Shown: positions 1 to 9,248, counted from the first letter of the stretch. The stretch is DNA of 64,000 nucleotides from Nocardioides abyssi (GCF_030412915.1 NZ_JAUHJR010000001.1:124001-188000); one strand, 5' to 3'. Translations and numbers: made by a program. Notes: generated by a model not told the origin, from the letters alone.

Positions 1-521
1 ACACCCGCGAGATCGCGCCGCTGGTGGCGGGCATCGCGCTCGCGGCGACCGTCGGCTGCGGCTTCACCGCCCAGCTCGGCGCGATGCGGATCTCCGAGGA
101 GGTCGACGCCCTCGAGGTGATGGCGATCCCCTCGATGCCGTTCCTCGTCGCGACCCGGGTCATCGGCGGCCTCATCGCGATCGTGCCGCTGTACGTCGTG
201 GGCCTGCTGTCGTCGTACTTCGCCAGCAGGTTGGTGGTCACCCAGTTCTACGGGCAGTCGACCGGCACCTACGACCACTACTTCAACCAGTTCCTGCCAC
301 CGGGTGACGTCCTGTGGTCCTTCGGCAAGGTGCTGGTCTTCGCCGTCGTGGTGATCCTCATCCACTGCTACCACGGCTACAACGCCTCCGGCGGTCCTGC
401 CGGGGTGGGCGTGGCCGTGGGCCGCGCCGTCCGCACCAGCATCGTGGCCATCAACGTCATCGACCTGTTCCTGTCGATGGCGATCTGGGGCACGACCACG
501 ACCGTGAGACTGGCGGGGTGA
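1..521 (+). CDS. YrbE/MlaE-type permease of an mce transport system, 3' part
   Basis: C-terminal part of an integral membrane permease; the gene begins before the window and the frame is open from base 3. MlaE/YrbE proteins form the membrane channel of lipid-importing Mce ABC transporters, working with an MkL/MceG ATPase and the MCE substrate-binding proteins. The visible part has the family signature around GCGFTAQLGAMRISEEVDAL, then 'AIPSMPFLVATRVIGG', and three hydrophobic segments. It stops 4 bases before the first MCE gene, so it is the last of the usual two yrbE genes (the B-type position) and belongs to the same operon. The missing upstream partner should lie just outside the window. 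Confidence 0.9.
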   Translation, partial: TREIAPLVAGIALAATVGCGFTAQLGAMRISEEVDALEVMAIPSMPFLVATRVIGGLIAIVPLYVVGLLSSYFASRLVVTQFYGQSTGTYDHYFNQFLPPGDVLWSFGKVLVFAVVVILIHCYHGYNASGGPAGVGVAVGRAVRTSIVAINVIDLFLSMAIWGTTTTVRLAG

Positions 522-525
522 GGTC

Positions 526-1806
526 GTGATCCTGCGTCGCACCAAGATGCTCGGCATCGCCTTCCTGGCGCTGATCGTGCTGTCGGTCTGGCTCGTCTAC
601 GGCGTCTTCACCAAGAAGTTCGCCGAGTACGACGAGGTGACCCTGCAGACCTCCAGCATCGGCCTGCAGCTGCCGCAGCGCGCGGACGTCAAGATCCGCG
701 GCGTCATCGTCGGCGAGGTCCTCGACTTCGACGCCGACAGCGACGGCGCGGAGGTGACCCTCGGCCTGTACCAGGGCAAGCGGGACACCATCCCGGCCAA
801 CGTCACCGGGTCGATCGTCCCCAAGACGCTCTTCGGCGAGAAGTACGTCTCGCTGGTCGTGCCCGAGGACGCCGACGACCGCCCGATCGAGCCCGGTGCG
901 ACGATCGAGCGCACCGAGGTCGCCACCGAGGTCGAGGAGGTCCTCTCCGACCTCTACCCGCTGCTGCGCACCGTCCAGCCGGCCCAGCTCAACCGCACGC
1001 TCACCGCGATCGCGACCGCGCTCGAGGGCCGCGGTGAAGCGCTGGGGCAGAACCTCGAGACGCTCGACAGCTACCTCAAGCGGATCAACCCCGAGATCCC
1101 GCGCCTGGTCGAGGACCTCCGCCTCACCGCCGAGGTCTCGCAGGTCTACTCCGACGTGCTGCCCGAGGTGGGCTCGATCCTCGAGGACACCGTGCTCACC
1201 ACCGGGACCCTCGAGGACCGCGAGGACAAGCTGAACGCCCTCTTCGACGACGTCTCGTCGTTCTCCGAGGTCGCCGGCCGCTTCCTCGACGACAACGAGG
1301 ACAACCTCATCCGCCTCGGCGAGGTGGGGGAGCCGTTCCTGCGGACGCTCGCGAAGTACTCCACCGAGTTCCCCTGCCTGCTGCGCGGCCTCGTCAACGC
1401 CGGCAAGCGCCAGGCCGAGGCGTTCCGCGGCTTCGAGCTGCACATCGTCGTCGAGCTGCTGCCGAACCAGCCGCGGCCCTACACCCCGGCCGACGACCCG
1501 GTCTACGCCGACGACCGCGGCCCGAACTGCCTGCACCTGCCCAACCCGCCCTGGAGCCAGGACAACCCCGTGCGCCACCAGCCCGACTTCCGCGACGGCA
1601 TCGACGAGCCCACCGGCAAGGGGACCTCCCGCGTCGCGCCCGGCTTCCTCGCCGCCGGTCGTGGGTACGCCGGCAGCCCGGCCGAGTCCGCGGTGCTCAA
1701 GAGCCTGCTGGCGCCGGGCCTCGCGACCACGCCCGAGGCCGTCGGTGACCTGGGCCCGCTCCTGCTCGGCCCGATGACCCGCGGGGCGGAGGTGTCGGTG
1801 CGATGA
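526..1806 (+). CDS. mceA: MCE family protein, first of six (MceA position)
   Basis: 426-residue MCE protein, a cell-surface substrate-binding subunit of a lipid or sterol importer. A single hydrophobic N-terminal helix (about residues 8-28) serves as uncleaved signal or anchor. An MlaD/MCE domain follows (about 35-115, with 'ADVKIRGVIVGEV' and 'LFGEKYVSLVVPE'), then a long helical region and a C-terminal part with 'NCLHLPNPPW' typical of the first MCE protein of actinobacterial operons. The start is GTG at 526, close behind the YrbE stop, and the 3' end overlaps the next gene by 4 bases. The transported substrate cannot be told from sequence; letters A-F are assigned by operon order. Confidence 0.88.
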   Translation: MILRRTKMLGIAFLALIVLSVWLVYGVFTKKFAEYDEVTLQTSSIGLQLPQRADVKIRGVIVGEVLDFDADSDGAEVTLGLYQGKRDTIPANVTGSIVPKTLFGEKYVSLVVPEDADDRPIEPGATIERTEVATEVEEVLSDLYPLLRTVQPAQLNRTLTAIATALEGRGEALGQNLETLDSYLKRINPEIPRLVEDLRLTAEVSQVYSDVLPEVGSILEDTVLTTGTLEDREDKLNALFDDVSSFSEVAGRFLDDNEDNLIRLGEVGEPFLRTLAKYSTEFPCLLRGLVNAGKRQAEAFRGFELHIVVELLPNQPRPYTPADDPVYADDRGPNCLHLPNPPWSQDNPVRHQPDFRDGIDEPTGKGTSRVAPGFLAAGRGYAGSPAESAVLKSLLAPGLATTPEAVGDLGPLLLGPMTRGAEVSVR

Positions 1807-2837
1807 GCCTGCTCGACAAGCGCACCACCGGCGACCTGGTCAAGCTGATCGTCTTCATGCTCACCACGGCGCTGGCCACCGGCCTGCTCGTCATCGTCAT
1901 CGGCAACCTCTCCTTCGGCGCCACCCGCGACTACCGGGCCGTCTTCGTCGACGCCACCGGCGTGGTCAAGGGCGACGACGTCCGCGTCGCGGGCGTGAAG
2001 GTCGGCACCGTCGACGACGTCGAGGTCGTCGACCGGACCCGCGCCCGGGTCAGCTTCAGCGTCGACGAGGACGTCGCGCTCAGCGAGGCCACCAACGCCT
2101 CGATCCGCTACCGCAACCTCGTCGGGCAGCGCTACATCTCGCTGACGCAGGGCATCGGCGCGACCGACGAGCTCGAGGAGGGCTCGACGATCCCGGTCGA
2201 CCGCACCTCGCCCGCGCTGGACCTCACGGTGCTCTTCAACGGCTTCAAGCCGCTGTTCCAGGCGCTGTCGCCCGACGACATCAACAAGCTCTCCTACGAG
2301 ATCGTCCAGGTCTTCCAGGGCGAGGGCGGCACCCTCGAGGGGCTGCTGGCCAGCACCGCGTCGGTCACCCAGACCCTGGCCGACCGCGACCAGGTCATCG
2401 GCGACCTGATCTCCAACCTCGACCGGGTGCTCAAGCGTCTCGGCGACCGCGACGACCAGCTCTCCGAGCTGATCGTGAACTTCCGGCAGTTCGTCGGCGG
2501 GCTCAAGACCGACCGCCAGGCGATCCTGTCCTCGCTGGACCAGATCTCCGCGCTCTCCGACGAGACCGCCGACCTGGTCAAGGGGATCCGGACGCCGTTC
2601 ATCGAGGACATCAAGCAGCTGCGACGGGTGACCAAGAACATCGACGACAACAAGGCCGAGCTCGACCGGGCCCTGCAGGTGCTGCCGATCAAGCTCGACA
2701 AGGTCGGCCGGACCGCGATCTACGGGTCGTTCTTCAACTTCTACCTGTGCCACTTCAAGGGCAACGTGCGGCTGCCCGCCAACATCTCGGTGCCGGTGAC
2801 CTACTCCGTCGGCTCGGAGAGGTGTGACCTCGGATGA
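1803..2837 (+). CDS. mceB: MCE family protein, second of six (MceB position)
   Basis: 344-residue MCE protein. It has one N-terminal membrane helix (about 15-37), an MCE/MlaD domain (about 40-115) with 'GVVKGDDVRVAGVKVGTV', a helical middle part that should form the long coiled tunnel seen in MCE assemblies, and a short C-terminal part with 'NFYLCHFKGNVRLP'. The ATG at 1803 sits in an ATGA overlap with the mceA stop, and the gene ends in another ATGA overlap with mceC, so it is translationally coupled on both sides. It would assemble with the other five MCE proteins at the cell surface. Confidence 0.88.
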   Translation: MSLLDKRTTGDLVKLIVFMLTTALATGLLVIVIGNLSFGATRDYRAVFVDATGVVKGDDVRVAGVKVGTVDDVEVVDRTRARVSFSVDEDVALSEATNASIRYRNLVGQRYISLTQGIGATDELEEGSTIPVDRTSPALDLTVLFNGFKPLFQALSPDDINKLSYEIVQVFQGEGGTLEGLLASTASVTQTLADRDQVIGDLISNLDRVLKRLGDRDDQLSELIVNFRQFVGGLKTDRQAILSSLDQISALSDETADLVKGIRTPFIEDIKQLRRVTKNIDDNKAELDRALQVLPIKLDKVGRTAIYGSFFNFYLCHFKGNVRLPANISVPVTYSVGSERCDLG

Positions 2838-3814
2838 AGCCCTTCCGCGAGCGCAACCCCGTGATCATCGGGCTGGTCAGCATCCTGGTGCTCACCGCCC
2901 TGCTGATGGCGGCCTTCCGCGCCCAGGACCTGCCGATCATCGGCGGCGGCGAGACCTACCACGCCCGGTTCGCCGAGGCGGGTGGCCTGAAGGCAGGCGA
3001 CGAGGTCCGCATCGCCGGCGTCCGCGTCGGCAAGGTCGACAGCGTGACCCTCGACGACGGCGAGGTCGACGTCGCGTTCAAGATCAAGACCGACTCCGAG
3101 TTCGGTGACCTCACCGCTGCCTCGATCCGGGTCAAGACGCTGCTCGGCGCGATGTTCCTGGCGCTCGAGCCCGCAGGCGGCGGCCAGCTCGAGGCCGGCA
3201 GCACGATCCCGCAGGAGCGCACGACCGCGCCGTACGACGTCGTCGAGGCGTTCGAGGGCCTGGCCGAGACCTCCGCCGACATCGACACCGACCAGCTGGC
3301 GGCCTCGCTGACCACGCTGGCCGACCTGACCCGCAACACCCCCGAGGAGTTCCGCGCGGCGCTCGACGGCGTCTCGGCACTCTCGGAGACCATCGCCTCG
3401 CGCGACACCGAGCTGAACTCGTTGCTGAAGAACCTGCGTCGGGTCTCCTCGGTGCTCGACGAGCGCGACGGCGACCTGGTCGACCTGATGGACGACGCCG
3501 ACGTGCTCTTCCGGGCGCTGCTCAAGCGCCGCGACTCCGTCCACCGCCTGCTGGTCGCGACCTCGACACTGTCCGAGGAGCTGACCGCGCTGGTCAAGGG
3601 CACCCGCAAGGACCTCGCCCCGGCGCTGTCGAACCTGGAGAGCGTCGTCGGCGTGCTGACCAAGAACGAGGACAACATCGACAACAGCCTGCGGCTGATG
3701 GCGCCGTTCTACCGCGTCTTCGCCAACACGCTCGGCAACGGCCCGTGGTTCGACACCTACATCCAGAACCTGCCGCCGGTGCCGGACCTGGCCAACGGAG
3801 GGGGGATCGGATGA
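2834..3814 (+). CDS. mceC: MCE family protein, third of six (MceC position)
   Basis: 326-residue MCE protein with an N-terminal hydrophobic helix (about 8-28), the MCE domain (about 38-115; 'AGGLKAGDEVRIAGVRVGKV' is the hallmark) and an extended amphipathic helical region to the C-terminus. It lacks the longer C-terminal extension of MceA and MceE. The ATG at 2834 overlaps the mceB stop by 4 bases and the stop overlaps the mceD ATG by 4 bases. Role inferred from family: one strand of the hetero-oligomeric lipid conduit. Several rightward and leftward out-of-frame ORFs over this stretch are shadows of its codon bias. Confidence 0.88.
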   Translation: MKPFRERNPVIIGLVSILVLTALLMAAFRAQDLPIIGGGETYHARFAEAGGLKAGDEVRIAGVRVGKVDSVTLDDGEVDVAFKIKTDSEFGDLTAASIRVKTLLGAMFLALEPAGGGQLEAGSTIPQERTTAPYDVVEAFEGLAETSADIDTDQLAASLTTLADLTRNTPEEFRAALDGVSALSETIASRDTELNSLLKNLRRVSSVLDERDGDLVDLMDDADVLFRALLKRRDSVHRLLVATSTLSEELTALVKGTRKDLAPALSNLESVVGVLTKNEDNIDNSLRLMAPFYRVFANTLGNGPWFDTYIQNLPPVPDLANGGGIG

Positions 3815-4947
3815 GCGTGCTCAAGCGGGCGGTCGTCCCGGCGCTCCTCGTGGCGCTCGTCGTCGTCTTCGGCCTGACCGTCTTCGGCGGCTCGGGGACC
3901 AAGACCGTCGTCGCCCACTTCCCGCGCGCGGTCTCGCTCTACGAGGGCAGCGACGTGCGCGTGCTCGGCGTCCCGGTCGGCGAGGTCGAGTCGGTGGAGC
4001 CGTCGGGCACCAAGGTCGTGGTGACCATGCGCTACGACGGCGAGGTCAAGCTGCCGACCGACGCCCAGGCCGTCCTGGTCGCCCCGTCGATCGTCGGCGA
4101 CCGCTTCGTCCAGCTGACGCCGGCGTACGAGGGCGGCGACGTGATCGCCGACGGCACGATCCTCGACGAGGGCCGCACCGAGGTGCCGATCGAGCTCGAC
4201 GACATCTACTCCAGCATCGACGACCTGACCGTCGCCCTGGGCCCCAACGGAGCCAACCGCGACGGCGCGCTCACCGACCTGCTCGAGGTGACGGCGGAGA
4301 ACTTCGCCGGCGAGGGCGCCAAGCTCAACCAGACCATCCGCGACTTCGGCCGCTTCTCGGCCACCCTCGACGACAACAAGGAGGAGCTCTTCGGCTCCCT
4401 CGCCGAGCTGGAGGGCTTCATCGGGACGCTCGCGGAGAACGACCAGACCGTCCGCGACTTCAACGGCTCGCTCGGCTCGGTCTCCTCGCTGCTCGCCGAC
4501 GAGCGCCAGGAGCTCTCCGCCGCGCTGCGCAACCTCTCGGTCGCGCTCGGCCAGGTCGGCGACTTCGTCAAGACCAACCGCGACTCCCTGGGCCGCAACA
4601 TCAAGGGGCTCAACCGGGTGGCCAAGGTGCTGGTCAAGCAGCGCGCCGCGCTCGACGAGACGCTGGCCACCGCGCCGCTGGCGCTGAACAACCTGGCCCT
4701 GACCTACAACCCGCAGGCCGGCACCCTCGACGTGAACGCCAACATCGGCAACCTCGCCGACGAGCTGATCAGCGACCCGTCGATCGTGCTGTGCAGCATC
4801 CTGAACCAGGTCGACGACAGCGAGGCGCTGTGCGACCTCGTCGACTCGATCCTCCCGCGCTCGGTCCCCTTCGGGGCCGGCACCGGCTCCTCGTCGGGCA
4901 AGCGGTTCGACCTGAGCCTCGGCGGGCTCGTGGAGGTGACCCGATGA
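3811..4947 (+). CDS. mceD: MCE family protein, fourth of six (MceD position)
   Basis: 378-residue MCE protein. The ATG at 3811, overlapping the mceC stop as ATGA, is preferred to an in-frame codon 66 bases upstream because it puts the hydrophobic helix (about 7-25) at the N-terminus as in its siblings. The MCE domain (about 30-110) has 'VSLYEGSDVRVLGVPVGEVE'. A helical section and a C-terminal domain with two cysteines ('VLCSILNQVDDSEALCDLV') follow, a pattern shared with MceE here ('VVCTILNQLPG'). It overlaps mceE by 4 bases. It belongs to the same lipid import complex. Confidence 0.88.
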   Translation: MSVLKRAVVPALLVALVVVFGLTVFGGSGTKTVVAHFPRAVSLYEGSDVRVLGVPVGEVESVEPSGTKVVVTMRYDGEVKLPTDAQAVLVAPSIVGDRFVQLTPAYEGGDVIADGTILDEGRTEVPIELDDIYSSIDDLTVALGPNGANRDGALTDLLEVTAENFAGEGAKLNQTIRDFGRFSATLDDNKEELFGSLAELEGFIGTLAENDQTVRDFNGSLGSVSSLLADERQELSAALRNLSVALGQVGDFVKTNRDSLGRNIKGLNRVAKVLVKQRAALDETLATAPLALNNLALTYNPQAGTLDVNANIGNLADELISDPSIVLCSILNQVDDSEALCDLVDSILPRSVPFGAGTGSSSGKRFDLSLGGLVEVTR

Positions 4948-6461
4948 GGCTGCGCCCGTTCCAGCGCCCGTCCCAGCGCCCGTTCCAGCGCTTGGCCCGC
5001 GCCACGGCCGCGGTGGCGGTCGGCTCGCTGCTGCTGACCGGCTGCGACTTCGACGTCTACAAGCTCCCGCTGCCCGGCGGCACCAGCACCGGGGACGACC
5101 CGATGACGATCTCGGTGGAGTTCACCGACGTCCTCGACCTCGTGCCCCAGTCGACGGTCAAGGTCAACGACGTCAGCGTCGGCAAGGTGACCGACGTCGC
5201 GCTCGAGGGGGAGACCGCCGTGGTCACCCTCGAGGTGCGCGGCGACACCGAGCTGCCCGCCGACGCGGTCGCCGAGATCCGCCAGACCAGCCTCCTCGGC
5301 GAGAAGTTCGTCTCCCTCGAGGCGCCCGAGGACAGCCGGAGCACCGAGGTGCTCGCCGACGGCGACGAGATCCCGCTCGAGCGCACCGGCCGCAACCCCG
5401 AGGTCGAGGAGGTCCTGGGTGCGCTGAGCCTGGTCCTCAACGGCGGTGGCGTGGCCCAGCTCAAGACGATCGCGGGCGAGCTCAACCTGGCCCTGGAGGG
5501 CCGCGAGGACTCCGCGCGGTCCGTGCTCACCCAGGCGCGGCGCCTGGTCGGCACCCTCGACGAGAACCGCGCCGACATCGTCGCCGCGATCGAGTCGGTC
5601 AACCAGCTGGCCATCGACGTCGACGAGCAGCAGGACACCATCGACCTCGCCCTCGACGAGCTGCCCAGCGCGATCAAGTCGCTCGACCAGCAGCGCGGCG
5701 ACCTGGTCAAGATGCTCCGCGCGCTCGACGACCTCGGCGACGTCGGCGTCCGGGTCATCAACGCCTCCAAGGACGCCACGATCGAGTCCGTGCGCCAGCT
5801 GCAGCCGGTGCTGACCCAGCTCGCCAACTCCGGCGACGCGCTGGTCGACTCCTTCAACGTCTTCCTGACCTACCCGTTCGTCGACGAGGTCGTCGGCCGC
5901 GACCCGCAGGTCGCGCGCAACCTGCACATGGGCGACTACACCAACCTCTCGGTGCAGCTCGACATCGACGCCCGTGGCGGCGTGACCGGCATCCCGACGT
6001 CCCTGCCGACCCTGCTGCCGACCGAGCTCGAGCCGACGGCGGTGGTCAGCAGCGTGCTCAAGTGCCTGCAGAGCCTCAGCCTCACCAGCAAGGCCTGCCA
6101 GAAGGTGCTCGGCAACGTGCAGCTGCTGCTCGAGCTGCGCGAGGAGTGCGCCAAGCCGAAGAACAAGAACGTCGTCGTCTGCACGATCCTCAACCAGCTG
6201 CCCGGCCTGCCGCTCCCGCTCGGTGGCGACACCGACGGCAACGGCAACGGCGGCGGCCTCGGCGCGCTGGGCGACCTGCTCGGCCTGCCGCGTGCCCCGT
6301 TCGGCCCGACCGGCGGCACGTCCGGCGGCCCGGCCACCGGCACGACCGGCGGCACCGAGCCGGGCCGCGGCCCGACGATGGGCCAGCTGATGGACGTCTA
6401 CGACCCCGCGCTGGTGACCCTGCTCGTGCCCTCGCTGGTCCAGAAGGAGGCTGCGCGGTGA
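4944..6461 (+). CDS. mceE: MCE family lipoprotein (MceE/LprK position)
   Basis: 505-residue MCE lipoprotein. From the ATG at 4944 (ATGA overlap with mceD) it starts with an Arg-rich n-region built from a repeated Pro-Phe-Gln-Arg motif, then a hydrophobic stretch and the lipobox LLTGC, so Cys at about residue 34 should be lipidated. The MCE domain covers about 50-130, followed by helices and a Gly/Thr/Pro-rich C-terminal tail (about 425-480). In mce operons the fifth MCE gene is regularly the lipoprotein, which supports the A-F order. The last codons overlap the GTG of mceF. The low-complexity tail may span the cell wall. Confidence 0.9.
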   Translation: MRLRPFQRPSQRPFQRLARATAAVAVGSLLLTGCDFDVYKLPLPGGTSTGDDPMTISVEFTDVLDLVPQSTVKVNDVSVGKVTDVALEGETAVVTLEVRGDTELPADAVAEIRQTSLLGEKFVSLEAPEDSRSTEVLADGDEIPLERTGRNPEVEEVLGALSLVLNGGGVAQLKTIAGELNLALEGREDSARSVLTQARRLVGTLDENRADIVAAIESVNQLAIDVDEQQDTIDLALDELPSAIKSLDQQRGDLVKMLRALDDLGDVGVRVINASKDATIESVRQLQPVLTQLANSGDALVDSFNVFLTYPFVDEVVGRDPQVARNLHMGDYTNLSVQLDIDARGGVTGIPTSLPTLLPTELEPTAVVSSVLKCLQSLSLTSKACQKVLGNVQLLLELREECAKPKNKNVVVCTILNQLPGLPLPLGGDTDGNGNGGGLGALGDLLGLPRAPFGPTGGTSGGPATGTTGGTEPGRGPTMGQLMDVYDPALVTLLVPSLVQKEAAR

Positions 6462-7747
6462 TCACGCGTCGTACCAAGATCCAGCTGCTGGTCTTCGTCA
6501 TCATCACGCTCGTCGGCGTGACCTTCGTCGGCGCCCGCTACGCGCGGCTCGACCGGCTCGTCGTGGACGACGCCTACACCGTGGTGGCGCACTTCGAGGA
6601 GTCCGGCGGCATCTTCGCCGGCGGCGAGGTCACCTACCGCGGCGTCGGCATCGGCCGCGTCGACAAGCTCGTGCTCACCGGCTCCGGCGTCGACGTGCAC
6701 CTGGCCATCGACAACGAGCACGACGAGATCCCCGCCGACACCCTCGCGCTGGTCGGCAACCGGTCCGCGGTCGGCGAGCAGTACGTCGAGCTCCAGCCCC
6801 AGGCCGACGAGGGCCCGGTCCTGGAGGAGGGCTCGGAGATCGACCTCGCCGACACCCGCACCCCGATCCGCACCGAGAAGCTGCTCGCGGACCTCTCGGA
6901 CACCGCGGGCTCGGTGGACCAGGAGTCGCTGCGGACAACGATCAACGAGCTCGGCACGGCCTTCGACGACACCGGCGAGGACCTGCAGAAGATCATCGAC
7001 ACCGGCACCTCGTTCATCGAGGAGGCCGACGCGAACTTCGACCTGACCACGGCGCTCATCCGCGACAGCAACACCGTGCTCGGCACGCAGCTCGACACCC
7101 AGAGCGCGCTGCGGACCTTCGCCTCCCAGCTCTCCCTGTTCAGCGGGACGCTGGCCGGGGCTGACAAGGACCTGCGGCGCCTCATCGACACCGGTTCGGG
7201 CACCGCCACCCAGCTGCGCACCTTCCTGGAGCAGAACGAGGTCGAGCTCGGGGACCTGCTCAACAACCTGGTCACCACCGGCGAGATCACCGTGCGCCAC
7301 CTCGACGGGATCAAGCAGCTGCTGGTCGTCTACCCCTACGCCGTCGAGGGCGGGTTCACCGTGGTCTCCAAGACCCCGGAGACCGGCCTCTATGACGCCC
7401 ACTTCGGCCTGGTGCTGACGACCAAGAAGGTCTGCAAGGGCGGCTACGAGAGCACCGTCAAGCGCACCCCGCAGGACCGCGGCGACATCCCGATGAACGA
7501 GGACGCGCGCTGCACCGAGCCGGCCGCGGTCAGCAACGCCCGCGGCGCGCAGAACCTCGACAAGGCGCCCGGCGCCGCCTACCGCGCCCCGGTCGTGGCC
7601 TCCTACGACCAGGAGACCGGCGCGATCACCTGGGGAGACCGGGCGGCCTCCGCCCCGCGGACGGCCAGTACCGTGGCGCCGTCGACCCTGGGGAAGGACT
7701 CGTGGAAGTGGCTGTACCTCGCACCGCTGATGGCGACCGAGGAGTGA
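6458..7747 (+). CDS. mceF: MCE family protein, sixth of six (MceF position)
   Basis: 429-residue MCE protein starting with GTG at 6458, in a GTGA overlap with the mceE stop. A much longer in-frame reading upstream lies inside mceE and is rejected. It has an N-terminal membrane helix (about 8-27), an MCE domain (about 35-115; 'SGGIFAGGEVTYRGVGIGRV'), a helical section and a C-terminal domain with two Cys, in 'TKKVCKGGYES' and 'EDARCTEP'. It closes the six-member MCE set and overlaps the Mce-associated gene by 4 bases. As in other mce operons it probably contributes to the distal part of the conduit. Confidence 0.88.
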   Translation: MITRRTKIQLLVFVIITLVGVTFVGARYARLDRLVVDDAYTVVAHFEESGGIFAGGEVTYRGVGIGRVDKLVLTGSGVDVHLAIDNEHDEIPADTLALVGNRSAVGEQYVELQPQADEGPVLEEGSEIDLADTRTPIRTEKLLADLSDTAGSVDQESLRTTINELGTAFDDTGEDLQKIIDTGTSFIEEADANFDLTTALIRDSNTVLGTQLDTQSALRTFASQLSLFSGTLAGADKDLRRLIDTGSGTATQLRTFLEQNEVELGDLLNNLVTTGEITVRHLDGIKQLLVVYPYAVEGGFTVVSKTPETGLYDAHFGLVLTTKKVCKGGYESTVKRTPQDRGDIPMNEDARCTEPAAVSNARGAQNLDKAPGAAYRAPVVASYDQETGAITWGDRAASAPRTASTVAPSTLGKDSWKWLYLAPLMATEE

Positions 7748-8334
7748 CGGGCGACCCGACGCCTGCCTCCTCCGGCCGCTTCCGGTCCGTGCTCCTGGCC
7801 GTGCTGGGCGTCGTCCTGGCCCTGGGCCTGGTGACCTCGCTCGTCCTGGGCGTGGTGCGCTGGTCCGGCGTGCTCGGCGACGCCGACGAGGTGCAGGCCG
7901 AGCGCGAGGCGGTGATGGCCCAGGCGCGCCAGTTCATGCTCCGGCTCAACACCTACGGCCCCGACGACCTCGAGGGCGAGCAGATGCCGGACTACCGCGA
8001 GTCGGTCGGCGAGGTGATGACGCCGAAGTTCCGCACCTCCTTCGAGCAGGGCGTGGTCGCGGCCGAGCAGACCGTCGTGGAGGCCAGCGTCGGCCGCGTC
8101 GCCGAGGTCTTCGCCGCGGGCGTCTCCGACCTGACCGACGACAAGGCCACCGCGCTGGTCGCGGGCTCCTTCACCAGCAGCTACCCGCGCGACGGGGGCA
8201 AGCCGGACGGCCCCCGGGTCGACGACGAGCCGGTCGCGTTCCGCGTGCGCGTGCAGCTGGTGCGCAGCGACGGCAGCTGGCTCGTCGACGACTTCGACCC
8301 GGTCCTGGCCGAGGAGGGGGCGAGCACGCCGTGA
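7744..8334 (+). CDS. Mce-associated membrane protein
   Basis: 196 residues from the GTG at 7744, which forms a GTGA overlap with mceF. A further in-frame GTG at 7702 would overlap mceF by 46 bases and is less likely. One membrane helix (about 13-36) is followed by an extracytoplasmic domain rich in acidic residues and ending 'VRSDGSWLVDDFDPV', the pattern of actinobacterial Mce-associated (Mas/OmamA-like) proteins, which stabilise Mce complexes and have an NTF2-like fold. The gene is coupled to the next one by another GTGA overlap, giving two tandem Mas-type proteins at the end of the operon. Confidence 0.8.
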   Translation: MTGDPTPASSGRFRSVLLAVLGVVLALGLVTSLVLGVVRWSGVLGDADEVQAEREAVMAQARQFMLRLNTYGPDDLEGEQMPDYRESVGEVMTPKFRTSFEQGVVAAEQTVVEASVGRVAEVFAAGVSDLTDDKATALVAGSFTSSYPRDGGKPDGPRVDDEPVAFRVRVQLVRSDGSWLVDDFDPVLAEEGASTP

Positions 8335-9137
8335 CCCCGAGCTGGTACGACGTCCTCGGCATCGAGCCGACCGCGTCCCCCGAGGAGGTCCGCGCCGCTT
8401 GGAAGGCCGCGATCGTGGACCTCGACCCCGCCGACCGTCGCTTCCGCACGGCCAACCAGGCCGCCGAGGTGCTGCTGGACCCCGAGCGGCGTGCCGCCCA
8501 CGACGCCGAGCTGGCCGCCGCCGCTCCGGTCGAGCCCGACCCCGAGCCCGCGCTCGAGCCCGGGGTCGCGGCCGAGACCGAGACCGAGACCGGCACGGTC
8601 GTCGACGGGGACCCGGCCGTCGCGACCACGCGCGGTCGTCGCGCCGTCCCGAGCTGGTTGCTCGCCGTGGTCGCGGTGCTGGCCGCCGGCTCGGTGGCGC
8701 TGGCCGTGTGGCTCGCCTCGGACCTCGGCACCACGGAGGACGCGGTGGAGGACGCCGCACGCACCGCGCAGGCGCGCGCCGAGCAGGCGATCGTCCCGGT
8801 GCTGTCGTTCTCCTACGAGCAGCTGGAGGAGGACCGTGCGACCGCCCGGTCCTACCTGACGCCGGCCTACCGCGAGGAGTACGACCAGCTCTTCGACGTG
8901 ATCAGCGACAACGCGCCGGGCACCCAGACGGTCGTCACCGGCCAGGTGCTCGACTCCGCGCTGGTGCGCACCGACGACGACGGCACCCGGGTCGACGTGC
9001 TGGTCTTCCTCGACCGCACCACCGCGCGCAAGGACTACGACGAGCCGCGGACCAGCTACGACCAGGTGACCGTGACGATGGTCGAGCAGGACGGCGACTG
9101 GCTGGTCGACGGGCTGGACACCACCCCGCTGGACTGA
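8331..9137 (+). CDS. J-like domain fused to a Mce-associated membrane protein
   Basis: 268 residues. Residues 4-60 look like a DnaJ J domain ('SWYDVLGIEPTASPEEVR', 'LLDPERRAAHD'), but the HPD tripeptide needed to stimulate DnaK ATPase aligns with Asp-Pro-Ala (about 32-34), so classical co-chaperone activity is unlikely. An acidic/Pro linker with Glu-Thr repeats (about 66-92), one membrane helix (about 108-129) and a C-terminal Mce-associated domain ending 'DGDWLVDGLDTTPL' follow. The J-like part would be cytoplasmic and the Mas domain outside. It is the last gene of the mce operon, with the GTG at 8331 overlapping the preceding stop. Fold assignments are from pattern, not from a search. Confidence 0.78.
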   Translation: MTPSWYDVLGIEPTASPEEVRAAWKAAIVDLDPADRRFRTANQAAEVLLDPERRAAHDAELAAAAPVEPDPEPALEPGVAAETETETGTVVDGDPAVATTRGRRAVPSWLLAVVAVLAAGSVALAVWLASDLGTTEDAVEDAARTAQARAEQAIVPVLSFSYEQLEEDRATARSYLTPAYREEYDQLFDVISDNAPGTQTVVTGQVLDSALVRTDDDGTRVDVLVFLDRTTARKDYDEPRTSYDQVTVTMVEQDGDWLVDGLDTTPLD

Positions 9138-9156
9138 GCCACGCCCTGCCGGGTGC

Positions 9157-9248
9157 TTGACCCCGAGGGCCCCACGTCGCATCATCGTGCCCACGAACGC
9201 CCGTGGAGGCCTGCCGGTATTGTCGCGCGCCCCGGATTGCTGTATCGT
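9157..9248 (+). promoter_or_regulatory. Candidate promoters upstream of rpoB
   Basis: Two sigma70-like candidates lie in the 212-base gap. The better one is TTGTCG at 9220-9225, a 17-base spacer and TATCGT at 9243-9248, predicting a start near 9255 and a leader of about 95 bases. The other is TTGACC at 9157-9162, 17 bases, then CATCAT at 9180-9185. No terminator was seen between the mce operon and this region, so read-through into rpoB is possible. Confidence 0.45.

Noticed and set aside
457-8760. Long minus-strand open frames across the mce operon
   Set aside because: They cover unmistakable MCE genes on the plus strand and show only compositionally biased sequence.
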